A stretch of DNA of 64,000 nucleotides. Source: Marchantia polymorpha subsp. ruderalis. Taxonomy: Eukaryota; Streptophyta; Marchantiopsida; Marchantiales; Marchantiaceae. Shown here piece by piece: positions 24,932-37,988 of the stretch (positions are counted from its first letter, which is position 1; the number at the start of each line of letters is the position of its first letter). The notes under the pieces were generated by a model that saw only the letters and a program-made list of their open reading frames with translations, was not told where the DNA came from and ran no database searches. The stretch is taken from assembly GCA_037833965.1 (NCBI GenBank), contig AP031353.1:28088501-28152500 (forward strand), in the 5' to 3' direction. The position numbers were made by a program, and so were the translations under genes.

Positions 24932-25189
24932 TTGCTGAACCGATTGTCCGAAAACACACAGGTTATCAAGATTGCTGCAACCATTAATTTGTTTGAAGCA
25001 TTGCGCAGCCTTGCAACTGCGGTTATCGGCGTTGGCTTTATGTTTGAAATTTCTTGGCGTCTTACAATTTTGGCTTTGTTCGTTGTTCCGGCCATTTCTT
25101 TGGGTATACGCTCTTTCGGATGGTATCTTCGTGGGTTTTCACTCAACAGACAAGCTGATTTGGCTGATGCTACTTCAATCTTAGTTTGA
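24932..25189 (+). pseudogene. ABC transporter (TAP/ALS1-like, ABCB half-transporter) exon fragment
   Basis: About 85 codons match one internal part of a TAP-like ABCB half-transporter transmembrane domain. [19 protein letters not shown] is the conserved loop before a helix; then come [20 protein letters not shown] (membrane helix) and [16 protein letters not shown]. The first codon is TTG, with no upstream ABC sequence, and a stop follows DATSILV. No Walker A, signature or Walker B motif is nearby, so this is an isolated exon-sized scrap lying between the divergent terpene synthase and cis-prenyltransferase. Confidence 0.75.
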
Positions 25190-26561
25190 GTTCCTAGCGC
25201 GTGCATCAGCAGTCACCGAGCTCGTGAACTTGGTATTTCACGCTCCAGAACACTCGTCCGCAAGCCGTTTCCTGGTGCGGTAGTGAATGGTTGCGGGAGT
25301 ACGTTGCATGAGATAGACGGGACCGCATCGACTGACAGTTGTGCAGATCTGAGCCAGAAAACGACGAGGATCGAACTTCCCCCTGAACTGCGTCCTGAGG
25401 TGATGCCCAAGCATGTTGCGATTATCTTAGATGGCAACAATCGTTACTCGAAGGCGAGAGGCTTGCGTGGAGGTGAAGGCTTCGAAGTTTTGCTCAAGAA
25501 GAGTCTCAAAGAGGCTGTGAGAGTCAGCGTTGATTGGGGAATCGAGATACTCACACTCTTTTACTTCTCTTGCGACAACTGGAATCGAGGAATGGTCATT
25601 TCTAAAACCCATTTCTGGTTACTTTTCACTTTAAAGAGCGTAACATGTTCTGTCCTGACCCGTTTATAGTTCGTCAAGTTTAGATGTGCCCAGTATATAG
25701 TCAAGGGGTTGTAAGTTAGGTTCCAGTTAGATGACACTGCTTGACCAGCGGTAGATGTAGGCTTTATGGTTCTGAAGCGGAAGGTGTGATGGAGGTTGGA
25801 TACAGGTCGAAATTGACACAATCTTTGGGCTCTTTGAGTTGTATCTGATCAAGTATAGAGAAGCCATAATGAGGTCAGACAACCTGGCTTCTGTTTTTGC
25901 TATCTGTTTCAAAGTCTCTAAAAGTTCCATGCATATTCCTCCTTAATACTATAAACTTTTTCATAATGGTGCAGCTTCAAATCTATTTGTTGATATCTTT
26001 TGCGTATATTTCACAGCATTTGGCGATGTTTGTTACAGTCTGCAGTCCTCGCCGTGATACTTTTTAACGATCTTTGTAACGTAAGCTTCTACGCTGTTGA
26101 TCGTACAGGTATAACATTCAGTTTTCGATCATGGGCACTCTAGAGAGATTTCCTGAGACTTTGCAAAAACTGGTGGGTGAGGTGACGGAAGAGTCTCGCA
26201 ACAACAAGGGATGAAGGTTGTTGTGGCAGCCGGGTACGGTGGAAGACGGGACATTCTTCAAGCTACTCAGAGAATAGCTCAATTGGTGGCTAACAAAGAA
26301 CTCTCCATCGATGAGATAAACCTGGAAGTGTTCGAGTCACATCTCATGACAAATCACATGCATCCATCCAGTGTTGATCTTACGATGCGGACGAGCGGAG
26401 AGCATAGAATTAGCAACTTCCTTCTTTGGCAGATGGCGTGGACCGAGTTTGTATTTTTGAACGAAACCTGGCCTGAGTTTAGACGTGATTCGATGAAGAA
26501 TGCATTAATCAGTTACCAGTCTAGGGACCGAAGACTTGGTCTAAGAAAGACCAAGTTCTGA
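25190..26561 (+). pseudogene. cis-prenyltransferase (dehydrodolichyl diphosphate synthase family), one frameshift
   Basis: Enzyme of the UppS/DHDDS family, which condenses isopentenyl diphosphate in cis onto an allylic primer to give dolichol-type or short cisoid prenyl diphosphates. Exons are (25190)25403-25594, 25806-25873 and 26109-26561, with GT/AG borders and matching phases. Seen in order: HVAIILDGNNRYSKARGL with the catalytic Asp (the usual DGNRR is DGNNR), LTLFYFSCDNWNR, VEIDTIFGLFELYLIKY, FSIMGTLERFP, VVVAAGYGGRRDI, and DLTMRTSGEHRISNFLLWQ. All main family blocks are present, and the length from the ATG at 25403 is about 237 aa. One base appears to be missing near 26209, turning NNKG-M into a stop. 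The open frame extends upstream without ATG to 25190 and looks Ser/Arg-rich, so a transit peptide start may be lost. Divergent neighbour is a terpene synthase. Confidence 0.88.
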
Positions 26562-27480
26562 ATCAAGTCAATTGCAGTCAAGTCAAAAAGTGCGGCATAT
26601 CTCCACAGCGAAGTTCGAGCTAGATAAGAGAAAGCGTGAGACTAGTTGAGCGTAATATGGACAAATTGTCAACGGAAGTGTAAGACACGAAGCGTATGGT
26701 TGTTCTACTCTGCATCTCCCTTCTCATCGTGTAGGCAAATAGAGGAGGCGCACAGCAGCAGTTACACTTCTGACTGTGATTCTAGGGGAAGAACCAAGTG
26801 CACATCTGCTATAAGCCTCTACAACTAATCACACGCAAATCCTGTGTAGACACTCACGAGGACATGCATGTAAGCCTCTACAACTAATCACACGCTGATT
26901 ATGTCTAGAAACTCATAAGAACATGCATGTTTGTTGTTGACATGTACATTTCACGTGCATGCTGTTTCTAATGACATCAAACTGCGTTCAGCTTACCACT
27001 ACGAAGGGATTTGTCTGAATACTTTTTGTCCCTCCAACTGGTCGTAAGCACATCCTTCTTGTGTCTTTGTGGAGAAGCTATTGCGATTGTGCTGATGTAG
27101 GCCGATATATTGATAAATCAAGAAGCCCAATGCACACTCTGAGATAGTTGGGGCTTGTCATTGCCACATATCCCTAACTTTTATTAGAACTTAATATGCG
27201 TTCCTATAATAAGCGACATTCAATTTCAACACCTCTGACGATCCCAGGTTTATCAGCTTGAGCAGCCCATTCTTCCGTATTTGAACCATTGTTCGGATTT
27301 TGAGCGGCTCATGCACCCAGACTTCCTAATGTTGGGAGAATCCGGAAGATTTTGAGACCTACAGCGGAGACGACCAAATTACGAGAGTGAAAGCTTATTA
27401 TTAGAGCAAGACAAGTCAAGCCTAATGATAAGTCAGAAGTAACATATAGCTAAAAGATTCGTGGATCCAATCACGTTATG
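26562..27480. other. intergenic, no gene supported
   Basis: Downstream of the cis-prenyltransferase; it should include its 3' UTR. It contains a short tandem duplication (listed separately) and no convincing open frame. Confidence 0.45.
26812..26929. repeat. 59-bp tandem duplication
   Basis: TAAGCCTCTACAACTAATCA begins at 26812 and again at 26871. Both copies end in a ...ACATGCATG string. The middle part differs at several positions. Confidence 0.85.
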
Positions 27481-30400
27481 GTAATTTCAATGATAAAATT
27501 TGACTCCTATGTCCGGTTTATGACATAGTATCAGTATTACATTACTCAAATTTTATGATGCAATGCAACAATAACCCTTTAAATAGGATATTGAAAGCTG
27601 AATAAACACACGTGTAAACTTGAGTATGTAGTTAAGATTGTAAAATTTTTTGAACTTATACGTTAGATATTCCTAAAGTATATTTTTATTAAATTTAAAT
27701 TTTTTTATTTGATACAATTCTACGGTTATGAATTTGAATTCGTTGCTAGATTTTTAATTTGTCAGATTGTACGCAAGATGTATTGGAAGTATATCCCCCA
27801 GGACTGTATATATTGGAAATATATCCTAACGTTCTTTTTTTTCAAGTTAAGGACGTGACGATATCAACAACATGAACTAATGGAAGTTGTTGTGAGTTTA
27901 TTAGAGTAAGTTAGGTTAATGTTTGAATTAATCTAGAAAATACTTCAGAACACTGTCACTATATAAGGGACCCAGCGAAATCTTTTAGCTTGTGAAAATC
28001 CTATAACAAAATTCACGTTCTGCATTTTTAAATGCAGATATAAATGATTAATATTTTTTATTTGCGTTATAGATAACATTGATATAGATGTCAATTTATG
28101 TAATTTTTCAATATTTTTCATCAACACATATCTAAAATTTTACAACTCCAATAAAAAATCGCTAACGTTATGGATGCTTAAAACACATTTGGAACATTAA
28201 GCGTAGAATTGGAAATATTTGAAATTTTTCCAAATTTCATCTTGACAACAAAGCTTAAAACATATATCATATATTATTATAAAGCTATAAAAATCTTTTC
28301 TTTTCCTTGCCTGCATTGACTCGTTTTGACCAGCCCCTTGACCTTCTTTAAACACAACAACAGGGTTATGCCCCCACCACTGACACCTCACTATAAATTT
28401 TAAAAATATGTTATATAAAATCTTTATGGAAAAAATAACTATGAACATGACATTTAAATTTCATTTATCCGAAATAAATATATACTCCAAATATTTACTA
28501 ATTTTTAAAAAAACAAACGCAAATATATAAAAAAATTTCAATACAAGCATATTAAAAAATGTGCAGTCTAATACAAAGAAATCAGTGATGAAATATACAA
28601 ATTTTTTTTTATATATATAAGAGTTGGATCATAATAGAATCACATATTTGAATTTAAAAATGTGTTTCATGTATTAATTTGTGATATTGCAGAATAAAAA
28701 TATGACAAATGAAATAATATATTTTTATAATGAGCATTTTAAAAGTACTTTGATAAAAGTATTTAGAATTTAGAATTTACTCAGCAGAATAAGTAGAAGA
28801 GTTAGCACATCGCTACAAAAATTTAAAATCAAACATATTCAGATATTTTATAATTTAGATACAATATAATAATATTAAAAATTCAAGATTCAATGCAAAT
28901 TTTATTATTGATATATATTTTAATATATTAATTTTACTTTATATTTAATAATTTTAATTTTAAATCATTAATTTCATCAAGATTATGATAATTTAAATAA
29001 TATTTTTGATATTTTTATGAAACTATAATAAATATAAAAATTGTATAACAATAAATATTGATATTGAAATGCTAAACATATAATGCAAATACAAGATAAA
29101 AAATGGATTTTTTTTAAATAAGTTCAAAAAATATATATGCTTGTATTCATGATATTTTTTCATTTAAATATAATATAAAAAATTTAATTTTAAAGTAAAG
29201 TAATATAAGACATGTGAATTAAAACAATATGTAATTTATTAAATTTATATTTTTAATTCATATTTTTCATATTTAAATCTTTCTAAATACTCATAAAATT
29301 TGTCTTAACATTTTTAATGTTATATTTGATTTAAGTTACAATTCATGTGGTTTATATTGAATAATTTTATTATAAAAATTGATCATTATTTTCACTCATA
29401 GTGCTGTTTTTATTTTCATGAGAACTTGAGAATACTTATGATTTATAATGAGATATAATAATATCTTATAACTAAAAAAATCAAATTTAAAATGCAATTG
29501 TAGATTAAATCAATGCATCAATATCCAAGTGTAAACACAATGCATAATATATAGAATTTTTTCTTAAAATCCTAACTATACGAGTAATGTAACAAAGTTT
29601 TGTGATTATTAAATAATAAATGATAAAAAAAAATATAACACTTTAAAATTTTGAGCTAGAAAATCATTCACTTTACAAATTTTTAATGCATCTAGTTCAA
29701 ATTGAATATTTATACTCTCAACTACACAAAGCAATCCAAGTCATGTTAAAAATATTGAAATTCAAAAATTTTATACTTTTATCTGTTAAAAATTGTTTCT
29801 TATATAATAGCACTAATTAAATTGTTGCTAAAAATGCAACACAAAAATGTAAACATGTTTTAAATTGTTTTTTCAAGTCTATTGAATTAAATATGTCAAA
29901 TAAATAAATGGTGTATTTGTGTAATGTCAACAACTTCTTCAAGTCGGCGCATGTACCGACTAGTTGTGTGTGGAGTACTCCACCACCTGTAACATATCTT
30001 TGAAATAGTCATATCTTGATAGATGGATTCCACATCAACTTCTGCACCCACCGAGCAATTCAAATCAAAGTTCAACTAACATTGTTGAGTGAATAATGAT
30101 CAAATCAAAATAATCATTTCTGAATCAAAGCTAAACCAACATGGCTAAATGCAGAATGAAATCATTACAATAATTACTTTTGAATCATCACTCGATGTGC
30201 ATTGTACACAGAGAAACCTAGATAGACTTTCAAGAACGGAATTACATTTAAATATATATATGTGAAAAAAAATTTACATATATTTAATTTCACTCATTCA
30301 AACACTATTGTTATCCAAAGCCTGCAAACATTCAAAAACAATATAATTTTTTATTATTAATTAATTTAATAAATAATAATTTACATTAATATATGTAAAT

Positions 30401-33400
30401 TTTTCATTTTTCATTTTTCATTCTAATTATTTAAATAAAAAAATCAATAAAATAATATATGTATTAGATTTGTCTGTATATAGCAAAAAAAATTATTTAT
30501 TAAAATTTGATTTTTGTCATATATATTTTTAACAAGTTTTTTTTCTGAAGGCAAATATGATATTTCATGACCATTCATATTAAAATAACAATCATAAAAT
30601 ATATTTTTAATAATGTATTGTAAAATGAAAATTGTCGTATTTGATTGAATATATTAATGTTAAGAAATAATGATTTTATTTCTATATGTTTTAATTTAAT
30701 TTTATAATAATTCAATCTTATTCTAAAACACATATTTTGTAATCAAAATATTATAAAATTTATTGATTGAATTTAATTTTATAATCATTTACAATTAACA
30801 CATGCAATTGTTTTAAATCATAGTAATTTAATCTTTGACCAAATACAATTAAATTTTTAAAATTATTTTCACAAAAAATATAAAATATATTTTTTATATT
30901 TTTATTCAATTTTTTGATGGAAAGAAAATAAATATTTCATGAAATCTAAAAAATTATGAGTAAAATAATGTACAAAATTTACAATTAATATTTTTTATTT
31001 TCAACTCACTTATATATCAGTAAAATCAATAGATAAATCTATATCTAAATAAATATATCATCATAATAATCATATTAATTAGACTATCAATGTGAAATGA
31101 AAATCAATCATTAAATATCAGTATGAATCAAACCAATCAATGAATGATGACGATTGTAATATTTATAAAGAAAGCAATAAAAAATTAAAAATTTTTTTCA
31201 AAAGAAATTCATATATTTTAAGTTTCTGAAATAAATCTTTTATTTCTTTCTTCATATTTTTCAGAAAACTCACATACTCCTCATTGCTACAAAGTTTGCT
31301 ACTTAAGTCATATGTATTGCTTTATTGATATTATTTTTTAAACATTTCTTCTTATGAGTAAATTTTAAGATATCATCTTTTATACTAATAATATAAAATT
31401 TTTGAATCAATAAAATTTTTATTTGAATTTTTATTTGATGAAGCAAATTATGAAAAAAATTTATGAATAAAAAATACAATTTTAAAAATCCTATTAGACT
31501 TCTGCTCTCATAAACTCTATTAAATTGATTACATGTTTAAAAATTTTTATTTTACTCATAATATATTTGAATAAAATCATCAGTGCTTACTTGATATAGC
31601 AATATATCATTTAGAAAAAATTTAATTTCTTCACTTTAGAATTATTTAAAATTATTTATAAAATATAGATAAATCAATTATATTTATTTAAAAAAATGTT
31701 AAAATCAAAGTTTTTATTGTTTATTTTTTTTATTTTTATTTTAAAACTTATAATGCAAAAAATATAATGAAAAATAATTATTATTATGTTATTGAAATAT
31801 ATGCATAATTTTTTTAAATGGTGGGTTCATTCACAACAATCCATATGAGTGATTCAATTCAATTGAATCTATCCAAATAGTGTTGTTTTATCATATGCAT
31901 CAAGTGGATTGATGTATAATTTAAAGTTAAAATATTTTTCAAAATTTATGTGACACTACTTATACATTTTTTGTAAAACATTTTTCTTTATCAAGTTACA
32001 AAATGCAAGACTTCTTTTAAACAAATAAAATTTATGGTCCTTATGATATTTGCACAAAATTTTAGTTTTATTTTCATCTTGTAATATAGATGTCTAATTT
32101 TTTATCAAATATAAACAACAGAAAAGAAAAACAACAGCAGGATTGTCTTGCATTACATCTAATGTACATTAAAATAGTTTATTTTCATTCAGATGTGTTC
32201 TTATTTCATCAATGGATTTTTTATTTTGGACACTTATTTATGCTTGGTCATAAAATTGAAATATTTTTTTTGTCTTTACTTTACTCGAACTATTTTTAAT
32301 CATTAGATTTTTTAATTGAGAATTTTTGAATAATTTTTTTTCTATAAAATATGAATTTCTTAATAGTATTTGTACTTTATTCGTTTAAACACCATAAAAA
32401 ACTTTCAACAGCTATATATGAAGTGAATGTTTTTAAATATGTGAACTAAATACGTGCACGCATATATAAAGAACGTATGTAAATTTAAATCTGCTGTTCT
32501 AATTTAATATAATTAAAAAATGAATTGTTTACTTACTGTTGATTATGTTTCATTGATAGTTCAAATGAAAATTTGAAATCTGAAAATAGTTCATACCATT
32601 CTAGATAATTATTCCTTATTTTTTATTATACTTAGATTAGAGAAAAAGTGTTAGTTAATAAACAGAGCTATTTAAATATATTTATTTTATGATCATTTTA
32701 AATTTGTTCAATTTTTTTTCAATAAATAAATCCAAAGTATCAATTCACTCTAGAATGTCATCAATCGTTTTATTGCGATCAGTTCATGATTATGCTATAT
32801 CTTTTCAATAACCCTTGATGATTAGTTTTAAGAAAATTTGAAGTTTTAAAGATATTTTTTTTCATATAATTCATTTTTAAAATAAAAATAAAAATATAAA
32901 ACAATTATGAAAATAATATATAGTTATATTTTTATATATATATGAATGATAGAAAAGCTCTACCTATCATTATGTATGAATAGAATGTTTTTTCATAATG
33001 TTAACTAGTTTGGTATAAACAATGACGTAATTTTTTAATTGTTTTTTCAATTGAAGTTCCTGGTTAGATTTTTTTTTACTGTACATTGTAAATACATCAT
33101 AATTTCATGATGAATGGTTCCATGTCTACAAAACGATATAGTTTTAATCTTGTAGTTACATATAATAACATTAAAATTTCTACAAATCTTATGTTGCAAG
33201 TTTGATTATAATATTGTTGATAGCTAAATTACTTAATAAATGCTAATTATAATTATTCAAAAAAATATCATATATATAGTAAAATTAAATTCTCTTTTTA
33301 ACACATTATAAAATAAAATACATTATCGAGCATTATGAAGTTTGTGTTATACTTATTGAACATTGTTTTAAATTACCATTCAAATAGTATATTGTAGAAG

Positions 33401-35400
33401 AGCTTGAATAGAGTAAAATTATTAATTACTGGAAATTTGACGAATGCAATCAATTATTATATACATTTGGCAAGTTAACATGATTTCTATAAATTTTTTT
33501 TAAAAGTAAATGTAACTTTTATATTCTACCTTTTGATTCTTTGATTACCAATATAAAAATATTTGAGCTGATTCACACATGACATTTTATCAAAGAAGCA
33601 AAAATTTATCAATCAAAGAATGCTTCGATCAATTTACTAATTGTTTAACATAAAAATTCAAAAACCATATTCTATAATAAATAAACATATAATAGTTACA
33701 AAATATTAATGATTAATATTATATCTTATAATAGTAAATAGAATTTTGTTGCATGTTGTAATAACTTTTGAAAAGTAACTCATTTTATGGCAATTAATAT
33801 AATTATGCATGACTTGATAATAGAGTAAAGTGGTATAATCTATTTTTAGATTTAGATTATTATTTTAAATTTCATATATATTCGAATAATTACCTAATAC
33901 TTTAGCTTTTCATAATTTCAATAAAAAATTTTGTTGATTAAAATAATAATTTTAAAACAGTTTGTAATAATAACTCATGAAAAAACTTACTCAATATTAT
34001 ATTATATTTTGAAAATAAAATAACGCCTTTTTTCGAAATTTCATATTTACGTTGTGTAATGGATTAACATCAAAAAATATAATATTACATATACATATCT
34101 TACATACATATACATATATATATATATATATACATACATATATAAAGTGAAAATGCTGGATTTTTTAATGTTCAGAAATAAACAACAAATCTACATCAAG
34201 ACATATATTTATTTCAATATCATAATGTTAGGATTGTTTATGTGAAGTATACATTTAAACTCAATCTCAACTAAATCAAGAAACATCATCTCAGATAAAT
34301 CTCACTAAGCATTAAAGATTACAGAGGAAATATGTGGTTCATCACAATGATGATACATTAACAAGAACACAATATTTCACTCATAAACCTAATTGTATGT
34401 CAGAAACAAATCAGTTGACTATTTACGTAGTGATTTATTTAATTAATTAATATCAAGGTTAAGCTAACTATATTCTATTAAAAACTTGAGTTCACTCTTT
34501 GCATTTTAATGGATATCAAGTTTTACAATATTTATCTATAAAAAATAAAGTAAACATATTTGATGAAAATAACTAAATTATTGGTGTTAACCAAAATGAT
34601 TATGATCATTTAGGGTGTGTACGGAGATGATGATTATAGTGTAACTGAGTGATAGATGATTATTTGAAAAAAATTTCAATGAGAGAAAACATATGAAAAT
34701 TTGAAATTGTTAGAAAAACTATACACATGTTAAATGATGTTACAAAATATCAAAGTTTTGAAATATGAATAATACTGTGCAATGTGATGGCGAATTATTT
34801 ATAGAGAAATGTTGCGATAAAATATCATTATTTCAATACACAGAGTATATAAAAACATATTAATGGATTTAATATGTGTTTTTATTGTTGGAAGTAGGAA
34901 GCAAAAAGCCAACAATCAAAATAGAGGTGAGGAAAAAATTTACAAAACATGTTGAACTTAGAATTGTCTAACATGTCATATTTGATATAGAGAGTTCAAA
35001 ACATAAATGCATGGTTTGATTAATATATAGATTGAGTTGTACTTATAGAGCAAAGGTTTGAACTTTATGTAAATAGTTGGACCAAATGGATAGCAATTAC
35101 CTTACGAAATCAATACACTGTTGATCATTATCAAATCAATAGACTTCATTGAAATGTTTTTCCCAAAAGAAAGTTTGGATGAAAACAAAACTGATTTTCA
35201 TAGTGAAAGCAACGAAAAGTCGAGACATGTGATAATACAAATCAAAACTATACTTCAAGAGATTGATAGAAATTTAATGGTTTCTATTTAATGAAATCAC
35301 TCAAAAAATTATATGCATAAAGATGTACAATTCCTTTTGGGAATTTTATAATATATGTACAGTGTGAGAAAGCTTAATTGTATATAGGGTGTAGTCTGTA
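27480..35400. other. AT-rich gene-free block
   Basis: Nearly 8 kb of extreme AT-rich sequence, with CG dinucleotides very scarce in most lines. No open frame carries a motif. A less AT-rich patch lies at about 29930-30240 but has no recognisable coding signal. The composition fits ancient, methylated and deaminated repeats. Confidence 0.6.
34084..34144. repeat. TA / TACA microsatellite
   Basis: Alternating TACATA and TA units run for about 60 bp, including a core of uninterrupted TA repeats around 34116-34131. Confidence 0.9.
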
Positions 35401-37863
35401 ATGAGTAGGAAAATAGACTGGAAAATGAAGTTGCCGGTACTTTCAGGAGCATGTTTTATTTCAGCATATCATCCAAGAAAATGGGAAGAAGACAACAGAA
35501 ACAATGAAACATTTAATGAATACTGACACTTTAATGCAAATATGCCACACGTTCGCATGTGATTGAACGCTTTCCCAACATCGAAATTTTGTGGGAAAGC
35601 ATGCACAGACTGAAATCATTCGAAGATTTCGAATTTCTAAAATAGGCAGACGAAAGCAGTTTATACAACAACTTCAGCGGACCATAGGTACGCTTCTATA
35701 TCCAGAGTAGACGTAAGAGCTAGTAAAACTGGCGGGTTCCAGCTTGGCACGATGGGTCCTTGTTTGGCGAGGGGTCAGAGCCACCTGGAGCCACTGTTTC
35801 TGGCGGGGTGCTGAGTCGGATTCAAGGGGCTCGTAGGCGCACAGCGAGCTACATAAGTAGGAATTTCAGGTCTTTGGAGTCGGCCTGAATCTGGCATTTG
35901 TTGCGGTGAGATTGTGGCTTCTGCATTGCATGTAGAGAAAGCTTCGGCTCCAGCTTTACAACCAGGATGGATCTGCATTGTGTCTGAAGATAGTGTTAGT
36001 ATGATTGGGATTTCTCTTTACACGAGAACACGACGAAAGCGTCATGTGGTTTCTGAGTGTATGGTGGATGGTTAGTATATCACGGAGTTTCGTGTGGCAG
36101 GATGATGTAACGTGTTGTTGATTTTGTGTAGTAGCTGTCGCTTGTTGTCAATGACATATATCTGGTGGTGTTGAATGTAGTTAAGGCATCTTTCTCGGTG
36201 TTTGTGCTTCAATTTTTACTGCTATTACACCGCTGATGGTTCATTCAATGAAGTCCATGTGGACAGACGAATGTGGTGATCTCATATCATTTTTTTCTTC
36301 AACTGACGCCTATATGTCTAGGTTGGTTTTCTTTACATACCAGGCCTTTAAACTTTTCTGATGCTTGGAAATTTCTGCCTTCAGCTAGACGATAGAGTGC
36401 ATAGAGTCCATCGGAAGTAAACAAGATGCTTACAATGAAAAAGGTATTCGGTGGTGTACCGGTCAAGGAAATCGACTCAAGATGCGCAGTGTAGTGAACG
36501 ACTTGGAAAGAGAAGAAATCAGACATAAATTACTACGTCCATAATTGATAGTCACGACGGTTTCGCAACATCGCCCTCGCGTAAGCTATCTATTTGTACG
36601 GCCGAATGAACTGCTTTTATGTTCTACACCTTTTATTGACTGCTTACAACGAACATGGTTCATGTCACAAATACACAAAAACAACTCCCTTTCTCTCAAC
36701 ATATAAGTGTTTCTGCGTTTCAACAAGTAAAATTCTAGAACATGATCCATTCGTATATGTCATTTCAGCATTGCAGTTTTTAGTTTCTTGGATTCCCGAA
36801 ATATCTATCTCCCAAGTGAAAACGAAATGTGTTGGAAATGCGGTTGACTCTTCCGTACTGGATGGAAGCGTAAAATGTATTTTAACAAAAAAATATTCTA
36901 CCCATTCTATGTTTTAACGTTTAATCTAGAGCTTCTTGATAATCACTCGTCTTGGGAGGTTTCACAAATACTAGTTTCGATTTCCTCATAATCAGAGTAG
37001 CAACGGTGAATTGGATTGAATATCAATTGTACGAGGCCAATAGTAATTTATGTAAAATTTTACCTTATCCAGAAGGTAATATTAAGGTATTATTAAGCAA
37101 TACAATTGAGATTTTTTGGTACAGTAGCAAAGCTGACTTTAAAGTTTTTATAAATTGGATTTTTATGAGCAACATGTAAGGCGAGAGAGTACATCTGCTC
37201 AATGAAATAATGATCAGACCCTTGGAATGTTGTATTGCTAAGTATTGATTGAGGAGTTAGCTTTCTAAGTAAAAGTTGATTAGATATGACTTGGGAGTGT
37301 TACATAGAGAGTTATGAAAAAAATGTTGGATACTCATAGTTCATATGGTTAAAGGGAGTGAATTTAAAATTGTTGCAGGAATTCTACTTGCAGTTGAAAA
37401 ATACTCACACGACTACACTAGAAATATACGGTCACCCTTAAGTGCTACATCGACGAAGAGAGCTTCTGCCATCTTTCTTTTATAGTGACAGCATAACTTA
37501 AACTAGGATTATTAAACCTAAATCAAAGACCTGAATTAAATTATAACAAAACTACTTAAACTGCAAGAGAGTTTTGCTGATGTCATAGAGTAAGACATAA
37601 TTGATTCATAGATATCACATTCATAAAAGGGAGTTCAAAATTTGAAATTTTTTTATTTTGAAATAAATCATCTTGTTCCTAGGAAACTTTATTGTTAGAA
37701 TTTAAATCAGATGTTTAACTTATGTTGATTAAACAATAATTAGGCTAGGAGTAAGCTGTCGTTTTAAAAGAGAGCTAGCAGATGCTCTTGCTGACATTTG
37801 AAGATATTTATCCATGAAACTTCTTGTGTTTACGTGCACGTAGCCCTCAATGGTGAATAAGAT

Positions 37864-37892
37864 ACTTGAATGTCACGCACTGACATTCAAGT
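37864..37892. repeat. 12-bp inverted repeat, 5-nt loop
   Basis: ACTTGAATGTCA (37864-37875) pairs perfectly with TGACATTCAAGT (37881-37892) around CGCAC. Confidence 0.85.
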
Positions 37893-37932
37893 GTATGATA
37901 GTGGAGTCTTGGAGTTTCTCCCGTGAAAGTGG

Positions 37933-37988
37933 GTCACATATATGTAAGCACATATATGCTTCCAATAATGTGCTTACATATATGTGAC
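37933..37988. repeat. 21-bp perfect inverted repeat, 14-nt loop
   Basis: Arm 37933-37953 (starts GTCACATATATGTAAGC) is the perfect reverse complement of 37968-37988. Pairing extends about four bases further out with one mismatch. It lies 40 bp from another hairpin. Confidence 0.9.

Noticed and set aside
36299..36526. Minus-strand 75-codon frame with a hydrophobic stretch (NTFFIVSILFTSDGLYALYR)
   Set aside because: It looks slightly exon-like, but I could not find linked exons or match it to a family.
36594..36917. Plus-strand frame of 107 codons
   Set aside because: No recognisable domain, signal or splice context in an AT-rich region; chance frame is the simpler reading.
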